NCBI RefSeq assembly: GCF_023094165.1
Contig: NZ_JALMDK010000018.1
Location: forward strand, 1 to 64,000
Length of the DNA: 64,000 nt
Direction of reading: 5' to 3'
Source: Crossiella sp. S99.2
GTDB taxonomy: Bacteria; Actinomycetota; Actinomycetes; Mycobacteriales; Pseudonocardiaceae
The position numbers were made by a program, and so were the translations under genes. The first letter of the stretch is position 1, and each line of letters opens with the position of its first letter. Positions 25,233 to 32,719 of this stretch are shown here, piece after piece. The notes beneath the pieces are model-generated. The model had not been told where the DNA came from, made no database searches, and saw only the letters and a list, made by a program, of their open reading frames with translations.

Positions 25233-25921
25233 CCGATCGACCCACCGTCAGCCTGTTCAGCGCGCTCTCCGTGCGCACCGCGCTCGACGACGTGCTGCTC
25301 CCGGCCTTCACCGAGCACTCCGGCGCAGATGTCGAAACCAGCTACGACCCCACCACCGTCCTGGTCCAGCGCATCACCGACGGCGCACGGCCGGAACTGG
25401 TGATCGCGATCACCGAGGCATTCCCGGCCCTGGCCGAACTCGGCGCGATCGACCCCGCAACGCGGACAGCACTGGCCCGCAGCGGCATCGGCCTGGCCGT
25501 CCCTGCGGATGCGGACGCCCCCGATCTGTCCACAGTGGACGCATTGTGTACCGGGCTGACCTCGGCCCGTTCGGTCGCCTACTCGCGCACCGGCGCCAGC
25601 GGCATCCACTTCGCCGCCCTGATCGAGCAACTGGGCATCGCCGAGCAGGTGAACGCCCGCGCGACCGTACTGCCCAAGGGTTTCACCGCCGAAGCCCTCC
25701 TCGACGGCCGCGCCGACCTGGCCGTGCAACAGCTCAGCGAACTGGCCGCGGTCCCCGGCGTGCGAATCGCCGGTCCACTGCCGGATGAGGTCCAGCAGCA
25801 CAGCGAACTGTCCCTTGCCCTCGCCCCGAACGCCGGCAGCACCGCCGCCGCGCTGGCCCTGTTCCTCACCCGTCCCCGGGCCACGGCCGCCTTCGCCGCG
25901 GCCGGGCTGCTGCCGGTATGA
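25229..25921 (+). CDS. ModA-like substrate-binding protein without a signal peptide
   Basis: A 230-residue protein of the periplasmic-binding-protein type 2 fold, like molybdate/tungstate or sulfate binding proteins: VSLFSALSVRTALDDVLLPAF, then GLAVPADADAPD, SVAYSRTGASGIHFAALIE and ALFLTRPRATAAFAAAGLLP. Those relatives are exported; here the protein begins MTDRPTVSLF with no hydrophobic signal, no lipobox and no Tat motif, and its ATG (25229) is fixed by a 4-bp overlap with the kinase stop. It is thus predicted to be cytosolic, perhaps a ligand sensor or a scavenger of the operon's acid. The next gene, a TRAP-like permease, overlaps it by 4 bp. Confidence 0.78.
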   Translation: MTDRPTVSLFSALSVRTALDDVLLPAFTEHSGADVETSYDPTTVLVQRITDGARPELVIAITEAFPALAELGAIDPATRTALARSGIGLAVPADADAPDLSTVDALCTGLTSARSVAYSRTGASGIHFAALIEQLGIAEQVNARATVLPKGFTAEALLDGRADLAVQQLSELAAVPGVRIAGPLPDEVQQHSELSLALAPNAGSTAAALALFLTRPRATAAFAAAGLLPV

Positions 25922-27264
25922 ACGCCGTCTACGCCCTCGGGGCGTTCATCGGGGTCATCGTGCTGTGGAACGCGGTGTTCAAGCGCAACATCGGTGAGGC
26001 GATGGTGGTCGGCTTCCTGGTCACCGCCGCCTTCGCCGGTGGCGACGCGGTGTCGGTCGGCTGGCAGGGCCTGGTGGACGGGCTCAAGTCCGAGATCACC
26101 TTCGCCGCGCTGGCCTTCGTCTTCGTCAGCGAACTGCTCACCCGCACCGGCCTGGTGCAGCGCCTGGTGGACATCCTCAGCTCGGTGCTGGGCCGCCGCC
26201 GCGGCGGCTCGGCCTACGCCGCGACCGTGGCCTCCGGCCTGTTCGGCGCGGTCGCGCACAACGGCGCGGCGATCGTGGCCACCATCGGCGCCATCACCAT
26301 CCCCTGGCTGAAACGCTCCGGTGCCAGCGGCGAGACCGCCGCGCTTGTTCTGTCCGGCAACGCCGGGGTCGGCGCGACCTTCCCGTTCAGCGGCGCGTTC
26401 TTCCTGCTGCTCGCCGCGCCCACCGTGCTGCCCGTGCTGGGCACCGGCGGCATGGTCGCCACCATGTTCGTCACCGGCGTCTGGATGGTGCTGATGCGCC
26501 TGCTGGTGGCCCGGCTGATCGTGGCCCGGCGCGGGGTAGGTGCGATGAACCCAGCCGATGTGCACCCCTTTGGCCGGACTTTCCGCACGGGCTGGACCTC
26601 GCTGCTGGTGCTGGCCTCGGTGGCGGTGCCGGTGCTGCTCACCGCGTCCCCGACCAGCGACCTGGTCTCCGCGCACGTCGGCGTGGCCGTGGACAAGGCG
26701 ATCCCGATGCTGGTCTGGCTGCCGGTGGTGATGCTGCTGGTCGGCCTGCTGGTCGAACGCCGGTCCCTACCGACCGGTCGGGCGCAGTGGTGGGAGCTGC
26801 TGGGCACGGTCGGCCCGAAACTCGGCCTGGTCGGCGTCACCATGATCGCCGCCTTCGCCGCCTCCAACGTGCTCACCACCCTCGGCCTGGGCAGCCAGCT
26901 CGCCCCGCTGCTGACCGGCCTGACCGGGGTATCGCCGCTGGTCGCGGCCATCGTGGTCGGCCTGGTGATCGTGATCGTGGCCGGCCCGCTCAACACCACC
27001 TCCACGGTGGCCGCCATCGGCCCGGTCGCCTTCGCCGCGCTGACCGCCGCGGGCATTCCCCCGCACGTGGCCTTCGCCGCGATCCTGGTCTGGGCCTCCT
27101 CCGAAGGCTGCTCCCCACCCGGCGCCGCGCCGCTGTACGTGGCCGCGGGCATCGCCGGGATCAACCCGGTCCGGGTCTTCCTCCCGGTCGTTCTCTACTA
27201 CCTGCTGCCCACCCTGCTCTTCGGCGTGCTGATCGCGGTCGGCGTGCTGTGGCTGCCCAGCTGA
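25918..27264 (+). CDS. TRAP-type (DctM-like) large permease
   Basis: A 448-residue membrane protein with about 12 helices and the ion-transporter fold of TRAP large subunits: GLFGAVAHNGAAIVATIGAIT and VLSGNAGVGATFPFSGAFF resemble the family's conserved loops, and a pseudo-repeat is seen in the second half (AGPLNTTSTVAAIGPVAF; WASSEGCSPPGAAPLYVAAGI). TRAP systems import carboxylates and sugar acids with Na+ using a periplasmic binding protein. No standard binding subunit or 4-helix small subunit is next to it; the candidates are the cytosolic ModA-like protein and the 77-residue membrane protein. It could instead belong to a related binding-protein-independent family. Confidence 0.82.
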   Translation: MNAVYALGAFIGVIVLWNAVFKRNIGEAMVVGFLVTAAFAGGDAVSVGWQGLVDGLKSEITFAALAFVFVSELLTRTGLVQRLVDILSSVLGRRRGGSAYAATVASGLFGAVAHNGAAIVATIGAITIPWLKRSGASGETAALVLSGNAGVGATFPFSGAFFLLLAAPTVLPVLGTGGMVATMFVTGVWMVLMRLLVARLIVARRGVGAMNPADVHPFGRTFRTGWTSLLVLASVAVPVLLTASPTSDLVSAHVGVAVDKAIPMLVWLPVVMLLVGLLVERRSLPTGRAQWWELLGTVGPKLGLVGVTMIAAFAASNVLTTLGLGSQLAPLLTGLTGVSPLVAAIVVGLVIVIVAGPLNTTSTVAAIGPVAFAALTAAGIPPHVAFAAILVWASSEGCSPPGAAPLYVAAGIAGINPVRVFLPVVLYYLLPTLLFGVLIAVGVLWLPS

Positions 27265-27280
27265 CCTCAGGAGCGTGCCC

Positions 27281-27514
27281 GTGTACCGGATCCTGCTTGT
27301 CGCCACCCGCCTGTGCCTACTCACCTTCCTACTTGGCGGCGTGCTCGTCATCGCCGGTCAGACCACCGGCATCCTGCTCGGCTCCGGCCCGCTGGTGGAA
27401 ACCTTCGGCGGTTCGGTGGCCGATGTCGCCTGCATGATCGCGGCGCTCGCGGGCGTGTGCGCGTTCCTGCTGCGCTACACCCGGGAGGGCCGGGCGAACA
27501 CGGTTGACGAATGA
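27281..27514 (+). CDS. Small two-helix membrane protein
   Basis: A 77-residue protein with two hydrophobic segments (about residues 3-27, LLVATRLCLLTFLLGGVLVI, and 45-63, VADVACMIAALAGVCAFLL) and a short basic tail. The start is the GTG at 27281, spaced 7 bases from AGGAG; the GTG at 27275 is too close. It follows the TRAP-like permease by 16 bp in the same operon, so it may be a minimal accessory subunit standing in for the usual DctQ protein. I recognise no family. Confidence 0.65.
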   Translation: MYRILLVATRLCLLTFLLGGVLVIAGQTTGILLGSGPLVETFGGSVADVACMIAALAGVCAFLLRYTREGRANTVDE

Positions 27515-27534
27515 CGCGGCCCACGGCGGGTGTG

Positions 27535-27564
27535 CCCGGCCGGTGCGCACCGGCCGGGTAGCAT
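27535..27564 (+). promoter_or_regulatory. 24-bp perfect palindrome with an overlapping leaderless promoter
   Basis: Positions 27535-27558 read as a perfect 24-bp palindrome centred on GGTGC|GCACC. TAGCAT (27559-27564) is a good -10 element lying 7 bases before the GTG of the GntR gene, so transcription likely begins at the start codon. The palindrome would cover the -35 region. It may be the regulator's autorepression site, a terminator for the upstream operon, or both. Confidence 0.5.
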
Positions 27565-27571
27565 CGCCGCC

Positions 27572-28336
27572 GTGCCCGGCAGCGTTCCGCCACCGCCCCA
27601 ACGCGGTCTGCTCACCGAGACCATTTCCCGGCAACTCCGCCAGGAAATCCTCTCCGGTGACCCGGCCACCGGCGCCAAACTGCCCTCCGAGCGTGAGCTG
27701 GCGGTGCGGTTCGGGGCCAGTCGCAACGTGGTCCGCGAGGTGTTGCGCAGGCTGGAAGCCCAGCACCTGATCGAGATCGCGCCAGGGCGTGGGTCGTTCG
27801 TGGCCGAACGGTCCGCTGCCGAGGCACACGGCTACGACGCGCTGTACCGGACCAGCAGGCCCACCGTGCGCCAGGTGATGGCGGCCCGGATCGTGCTCGA
27901 ACTGGAGACCGTCGCGCTGGCCACCCGGCACGCCACCGAGGCCGAGGTGGCGGCGATCCGGGCGGCGCACGAGCGGGTGCTCGCCGCTACCGACGTGGTG
28001 GCCAAGGCCCGGGCCGACGTGGACTTCCACGACACCATCGCCGCGGCCGCGGGCAACCCGGTGCTGCGGATCATGCTGGCCTCGATCAGCGGGATGATGT
28101 TCGAGATCATGCTGCGCTCCAACTCCGAGACCGCCGACCCGGGTCCCGGCGTGCCGCACCACCCGGAGATCGTCGCCGCCATCGAGGCCCGCGACGTCGA
28201 CCTGGCCCGCCACTGCATGCACGAACACCTGGCCCTGGCCGGCCGCAGCTGGGGCCCAGCAGCCGACCTGAGCGTGGACGCGATGGCCTCCCACCACCTG
28301 GAAACCCTCCTCCACCGCACCCACCCGCCAACCTGA
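27572..28336 (+). CDS. GntR-family regulator, FCD subfamily
   Basis: A 254-residue regulator: winged helix at about residues 12-80 (KLPSERELAVRFGASRNVVR, PGRGSFVAE) and FCD ligand domain at about 95-235 with the metal-binding pattern DVDFHDTIAAAAGNPVL, HHPEIVAAI and ARHCMHEHLAL. Such proteins (UxuR, ExuR, DgoR, LldR) sense sugar acids and bind TGGT-N-ACCA sites. A near-perfect site of that type sits before the downstream importer/mannonate dehydratase operon, making that operon its likely target. The GTG at 27572 is chosen because a TAGCAT -10 element is 7 bases upstream; a longer frame begins at 27530. Confidence 0.88.
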   Translation: MPGSVPPPPQRGLLTETISRQLRQEILSGDPATGAKLPSERELAVRFGASRNVVREVLRRLEAQHLIEIAPGRGSFVAERSAAEAHGYDALYRTSRPTVRQVMAARIVLELETVALATRHATEAEVAAIRAAHERVLAATDVVAKARADVDFHDTIAAAAGNPVLRIMLASISGMMFEIMLRSNSETADPGPGVPHHPEIVAAIEARDVDLARHCMHEHLALAGRSWGPAADLSVDAMASHHLETLLHRTHPPT

Positions 28337-28365
28337 GCAGGTCACCGGAAGTTCCCGTCCGCCGT

Positions 28366-28429
28366 CGACTTGGCCCAAGTGGTACGCCCAGTTTGGCCAA
28401 CCGGGCGTACGACTTGGGCCAACTCGGCG
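28366..28429. repeat. TTGGCCCAA-box intergenic element
   Basis: Short form of the element family: GACTTGGCCCAAGTGGTACG, a central CCAGTTTGGCCAA, and GTACGACTTGGGCCAACTCGG. It lies 29 bp after the GntR stop and ahead of the importer promoter, separating two same-strand transcription units. An insulating terminator role fits its position. Confidence 0.7.
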
Positions 28430-28459
28430 TTGGGTGGGGCGACGGACCGGTCTTGGCCC

Positions 28460-28512
28460 TTGCTCCTCGGTGGCCTCGGACGTACTGTCTGGCCGAACTG
28501 GTACTACCAGTT
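28460..28512 (+). promoter_or_regulatory. Promoter and FCD-type operator of the importer operon
   Basis: TTGCTC (28460-28465) and TACTGT (28483-28488) are 17 bp apart. Just downstream, AACTGGTACTACCAGTT (28496-28512) is an inverted repeat with 8-bp arms around one central base, covering about +1 to +17. TGGT-NNN-ACCA is the known core of sites bound by FCD regulators such as FadR and UxuR relatives. The gene 124 bp upstream encodes such a regulator, so repression relieved by a sugar acid is likely. Confidence 0.6.
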
Positions 28513-28539
28513 GGACCAGGGTGAGGAGGTGGGCTGTCG

Positions 28540-29820
28540 ATGTCGCCGACCCGGCGCGGGTTCCTCACCATGCTCGGGGGTGTTTCCGCTGGTGCCGCGC
28601 TTGCGGGCTGTGGTCCGGGCAGTCCTGGGCGGGATTCGCCGTTGCGGGTGCTGGCCGCGAACCACGTGTGGACGCGGGCGGTGCGGGAGCGGATCGGGGA
28701 GTTCGAGGAGCTGGTGCGCAGGCGGGTGACGATCACCATGCTCACCGGGGATCAGCTGGCCAGTGCCTACAACGTCAAGCTCAACGCCTCGGCCACCGAC
28801 ATCGACGTGCTGATGGTGCGGGCGTTGCAGGAGCAGGCGCTGTTCACCCGCAACGGCTGGCTGGCCGATCTGACCGACCTGGTCACCGGGGACGCCGGGT
28901 ACCGGTGGTCCGATGTGCAGCAGGCGCCGCGCACCGCCTCGATCGTGGACGGGCGGGTGCGGTCGGTGCCGGTGGTCACCGAGCGGCCGGTGCTCTACTA
29001 CCGCAAGGACCTCACCGGCGCACCCGGCACGCTCGCCGAACTCCTGGACCGCGCGCTACGGCTGCACGATCCGGGACGCGGGATGTTCGGCGCGGTAGGG
29101 CGGGGGCAGCGGACCGGGGCGGTGACGCAGTGGTCCAGTTTCCTCTACTCCCACGGTGGCGACTTCGTGGTGGACGGGCGGTCGGCGATCGCCAGCCCGG
29201 CCGCGATCAACGCCTACCAGTACTACGGCGAGCTGCTCGGCCGGGCCGGGCCGCCGGGGGTGGCGAACATGAGCCTGGAGCAGGCGATGCCGGTGTTCGC
29301 GCAGGGCAAGGCGGCCTTCTACGTGGACGCGGACGCGATCTACACCAGCATTGTCGATCCCAAGACCTCGCTGGTGCGGGACCGGGTTGGTTTCGCGCCG
29401 TTTCCCGCGGGGCCGGCCGGGGCGCGGCCGTACAACGTGCCCTCGTGGAGTCTGGGGATCAACCGGTTTTCCTTGCTGCAGGAGGATTCCTGGCGGTTCC
29501 TGCGCTGGGCCTCCTCGCCGGCGATGGTGGCGGCGTTGCAGGCCAAGGGGATTCCGGGGGCGCGGGAGTCGGTGTGGGCCGATGCTGGCACACTGACCGG
29601 GTTCCCGGCGGAGCTGGCGGCGGCGATGCAGGTCAACGCGCGCAACGGGATCGGCTCGGATCGGCCGCGGGTGTTGCAGGTCGGGCGGGCCCGGGACATC
29701 GTGGGCGCGCCGCTGGTGGCCGGGGTGCTCGGGCAGCCGGTGGAACCGGCGGCGCGGGCGGCCGATGTGGAACTCGCCGCGTTCCTGGTGCGGGACAACC
29801 GGCATCGGGAGCACCGGTGA
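28540..29820 (+). CDS. ABC importer substrate-binding lipoprotein (sugar type, Tat)
   Basis: A 426-residue solute-binding protein of the carbohydrate-uptake family 1. RRGFLTMLGGVSAGAALAGC combines a twin-arginine motif with a lipobox (LAGC, Cys near residue 25), so it should be exported folded and anchored by lipid. The mature part has the family's two-lobe features, including RSVPVVTERPVLYYRKDL and AFYVDADAIYTSIVDP. It heads an operon with two permeases and a mannonate-dehydratase-like enzyme, so a hexuronic or aldonic acid or a glycoside of one is the probable ligand. The start has GAGGAGGT 9 bases upstream. Confidence 0.9.
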   Translation: MSPTRRGFLTMLGGVSAGAALAGCGPGSPGRDSPLRVLAANHVWTRAVRERIGEFEELVRRRVTITMLTGDQLASAYNVKLNASATDIDVLMVRALQEQALFTRNGWLADLTDLVTGDAGYRWSDVQQAPRTASIVDGRVRSVPVVTERPVLYYRKDLTGAPGTLAELLDRALRLHDPGRGMFGAVGRGQRTGAVTQWSSFLYSHGGDFVVDGRSAIASPAAINAYQYYGELLGRAGPPGVANMSLEQAMPVFAQGKAAFYVDADAIYTSIVDPKTSLVRDRVGFAPFPAGPAGARPYNVPSWSLGINRFSLLQEDSWRFLRWASSPAMVAALQAKGIPGARESVWADAGTLTGFPAELAAAMQVNARNGIGSDRPRVLQVGRARDIVGAPLVAGVLGQPVEPAARAADVELAAFLVRDNRHREHR

Positions 29821-30695
29821 CCGGCGCGCAGCGCAGGCTGCGCTGGCTGATGCTGTCCCCGGCGCTGGCCTTCGTCGGGCTGATGATCGTCTTTCCGCTG
29901 GTGTTCACGGTGTACCTGAGTTTCACCGACGCATTTGGCGCGGTGAACGCGGATGCGGGGTTCGCCGGGCTGCGCAACTACGCCGACGCGCTCGGTGACG
30001 GCCGCCGGTTCTGGCCCGCGCTGTGGCGCACGGTGGTGTTCACCGTGGGCGCGGTCGCGGTGGAGTCGGTGCTCGGGCTGGCGCTGGCCATGTTGCTGCG
30101 CAAGGCTTTCCGCGGGGTGCGCTGGGTGCGCACGGTGCTGATCGTGCCGCTGCTGACCGCGCCGGTGGCCATCGGCGTGCTGTGGCTGCTGATCCTGGAT
30201 CCCACCAACGGCGTGGCCAACCACCTGCTGACCGCGATCGGCCTGCCCCGGCAGGCATTCCTGGGGTCGGTGACCGGTTCACTGCCCACGCTGATGGCCA
30301 TCGACGTCTGGCAGTGGACGCCGATGATGGCGATCCTGTTGCTGGCCGGGCTGTCCACGCTGCCCACCGAACCGGAGGAGGCCGCGCTGGTGGACGGAGC
30401 CACTGCCTGGCAACGGTTCCGGCACGTGGTGCTGCCGATGCTGTTGCCCGCACTGGCCGCCGCGGTGCTGCTGCGCGCGGTGGACGCACTCAAGACCTTC
30501 GACCTCATCTACGCCACCAAGGGCGCGGGCGGTGGGTCCGCGTTCGAGGCCGAGACGCTCAACGTGCTGGCCTACGGACTCACCTTCGACTACCAGGAGT
30601 ACGCCCTGGCCGCGGCGGTGCTGGTGTTGTTCACCGTGGTCATCGTCGGCGTGGTGCTGGTCGTGCGCCGCCGCCCGGGACGGGAGGCCGCGTGA
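29817..30695 (+). CDS. ABC sugar importer permease (MalF/UgpA type)
   Basis: A 292-residue inner-membrane permease with six helices, opening RLRWLMLSPALAFVGLMIVF. The ATPase-contacting EAA loop is EEAALVDGATAWQRFRHVVL (about residues 190-209). The GTG start overlaps the stop of the binding-protein gene by 4 bp. It pairs with the next permease. No ATPase gene accompanies them; in actinomycetes such importers generally share the MsiK-type ATPase encoded elsewhere. Confidence 0.93.
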   Translation: MTGAQRRLRWLMLSPALAFVGLMIVFPLVFTVYLSFTDAFGAVNADAGFAGLRNYADALGDGRRFWPALWRTVVFTVGAVAVESVLGLALAMLLRKAFRGVRWVRTVLIVPLLTAPVAIGVLWLLILDPTNGVANHLLTAIGLPRQAFLGSVTGSLPTLMAIDVWQWTPMMAILLLAGLSTLPTEPEEAALVDGATAWQRFRHVVLPMLLPALAAAVLLRAVDALKTFDLIYATKGAGGGSAFEAETLNVLAYGLTFDYQEYALAAAVLVLFTVVIVGVVLVVRRRPGREAA

Positions 30696-31492
30696 AAGCC
30701 TGGCTGCGCGGTGGCGCGATCACGGTGGCACTGCTGGTTTTGGTGCTGCCGGTGGGGTGGATGGTCGCCTCGGCGTTCAAGACCAACGTGCAGATCACCG
30801 ATCCCGGTTCCTGGCTGGTGTTCACGCCGACGCTGGAGAACTTCGGCACCGTGCTCTCCGGCGGCGAACTGCCGTCCTCGATGCTCAACTCGCTGATCGT
30901 CGGCGTCACCTCCACCGCGCTGTCCGCGGTGCTGGCGGTGCCCGCGGCCTGGGCGGTGGGGCGTTTTCGCTTGCACGGCACGGGTTCGCTGGTGCTGGTG
31001 GCCCGGATCGTGCCCGCGATCTCGCTGCTGGTGCCCTGGTACTACCTGTTCGCCCAGCTCGGTCTGGTCGGCAGTTACGCGGTGCTGGTGCTCAGTCACA
31101 TGTTCGTCTCGGTGCCGCTGATCCTGTGGGTGATGATCAGCTTCTTCGAGGGCCTGCCGGTGGAACTGGAGGAGGCGGCGCAGATCGACGGGCTCACCCC
31201 GTTCGGCACCTTCCTGCGCATCGCGCTGCCACTGGCCATGCCGGGCATCGCCACCGCCTGCGTGCTGGCCTTCATCTCCAGCTGGAACAACTTCATGTTC
31301 GCGCTGATCCTGGCCGATGAGGACACCAAAACCCTGCCGGTGACGCTGTTCTCCTTCGTCTCCTACGCGGGCACCGACTGGGGCGGGCTGATGGCCGCGG
31401 CCACGATCACCACCCTGCCCGCGCTGGCGGTGGCCCTGTTGGCGCAGAAGCACATCGTCGCCGGGCTCACCGCCGGCGCCACCAAGGGCTGA
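30692..31492 (+). CDS. ABC sugar importer permease (MalG/UgpE type)
   Basis: A 266-residue second permease with six helices (ITVALLVLVLPVGWMVASAF at the start) and the EAA loop ELEEAAQIDGLTPFGTFLRI (about residues 158-177). The GTG start overlaps the first permease's stop by 4 bp. With the binding lipoprotein and first permease it forms a carbohydrate-uptake importer. The mannonate dehydratase gene follows by 20 bp and is surely co-transcribed, tying uptake to catabolism. Confidence 0.93.
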   Translation: MKAWLRGGAITVALLVLVLPVGWMVASAFKTNVQITDPGSWLVFTPTLENFGTVLSGGELPSSMLNSLIVGVTSTALSAVLAVPAAWAVGRFRLHGTGSLVLVARIVPAISLLVPWYYLFAQLGLVGSYAVLVLSHMFVSVPLILWVMISFFEGLPVELEEAAQIDGLTPFGTFLRIALPLAMPGIATACVLAFISSWNNFMFALILADEDTKTLPVTLFSFVSYAGTDWGGLMAAATITTLPALAVALLAQKHIVAGLTAGATKG

Positions 31493-31512
31493 GCGCCCGG
31501 AAAGAGGCAGTA

Positions 31513-32706
31513 GTGAAGATCGTCGACGCGAGCGTGCTCGTGTGCAGTCCCGGCCGCAACTACGTGACCGTGCGGATCGAGACCGACGAGGGCGTCTCCG
31601 GCCTGGGCGATGCCACCCTCAACGGCCGCGAGCTGTCCGTGGCCGCCTACCTGTCCGAGCACGTGCTGCCCACGCTGATCGGCGCCGATCCGCACCGTAT
31701 CGAGGACACCTGGCAACAGCTCTACCGCGGCGCGTACTGGCGGCGCGGCCCGGTCACCATGGCCGCCATCGCCGCGGTGGACGTGGCGCTGTGGGACATC
31801 AAGGCCAAGGTCGCCGGACTGCCGCTGTACCAGCTGCTGGGCGGGGCCAGCCGGGACCGGGTGCGCACCTACGGCCACGCCGCCGGCCGCGACCTGCCCG
31901 AGCTGTTCGACTCGGTGCGCGCCCGGCAGGCCGAGGGCTATCAGGCGATCCGCATCCAGTCCGGAATCCCTGGACTGCAACGGGTTTACTCCATCGCGCA
32001 GTCCGAGCACACCCCGGGGATGCCGGTGGTGGAGGACTGGGACTCCGCCGCCTACCTGCGCCACATCCCGGGCGTGTTCGAGGCGGTGCGTAACGAGTTC
32101 GGCCCGGAACTGCCGCTGCTGCACGATGTGCACCACCGGCTCACCCCGCAACAGTCCGCCCGGCTGGCCAAGTCGCTGGAGCCCTACGACCTGTTCTGGC
32201 TGGAGGACTGCACCCCTGCGGAGGACCAGTCCGCGCTGCGCCTGGTCCGGCAGCACAGCACGATCCCGCTGGCCATCGGCGAGGTCTTCAACACCGTTTT
32301 CGACTACCAGACCCTGATCACCGAACGGCTGATCGACTTCGTCCGCTCCCCCGTCACCCACTTCGGCGGCGTCACCGCGGTCAAGAAACTGCTCGATTTC
32401 GCCGCCCTGTACCAGATTCGCAGCGGTCTGCACGGTCCGGCCGACATCTCCCCGGTGGGCATGGCCGCCGCGGTGCACCTGGGCCTGGCCATCCACAACT
32501 TCGGCATCCAGGAGTACTCCGGCTACCCGGCCCAGGCCGCCGAGGTCTTCCACCCCGGCTACACCTTCACCGACGGCCACCTGCGGCCCAGCGAGGCGCC
32601 GGGACTGGGCGTCACGCTGGACGAGCAGGCCATGGCCGCGCACCCGTACCGGCGGGACTACCTGCCGTACAACCGTTTGCTGGACGGCACCTTGCACGAC
32701 TGGTGA
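31513..32706 (+). CDS. Mannonate dehydratase-like enzyme (enolase superfamily, RspA/ManD group)
   Basis: A 397-residue enolase-superfamily dehydratase, very probably removing water from D-mannonate or a related aldonate to give a 2-keto-3-deoxy acid. Mg ligands and catalytic residues can be seen in LLHDVHHRLTP (Asp and His near 200), WLEDCTPAEDQ and AIGEVFN, with the ManD-type loop IRIQSGIPGL and a following tyrosine (RVYSI). HGPADISPVG and GIQEYSGY close the barrel as in ManD. The start is GTG after AAAGAGG. Some ManD-like proteins are slow or inactive on mannonate, so galactonate- or gluconate-type substrates remain possible. It is last gene of the importer operon. Confidence 0.87.
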   Translation: MKIVDASVLVCSPGRNYVTVRIETDEGVSGLGDATLNGRELSVAAYLSEHVLPTLIGADPHRIEDTWQQLYRGAYWRRGPVTMAAIAAVDVALWDIKAKVAGLPLYQLLGGASRDRVRTYGHAAGRDLPELFDSVRARQAEGYQAIRIQSGIPGLQRVYSIAQSEHTPGMPVVEDWDSAAYLRHIPGVFEAVRNEFGPELPLLHDVHHRLTPQQSARLAKSLEPYDLFWLEDCTPAEDQSALRLVRQHSTIPLAIGEVFNTVFDYQTLITERLIDFVRSPVTHFGGVTAVKKLLDFAALYQIRSGLHGPADISPVGMAAAVHLGLAIHNFGIQEYSGYPAQAAEVFHPGYTFTDGHLRPSEAPGLGVTLDEQAMAAHPYRRDYLPYNRLLDGTLHDW

Positions 32707-32719
32707 CCCACCGGCGTGC

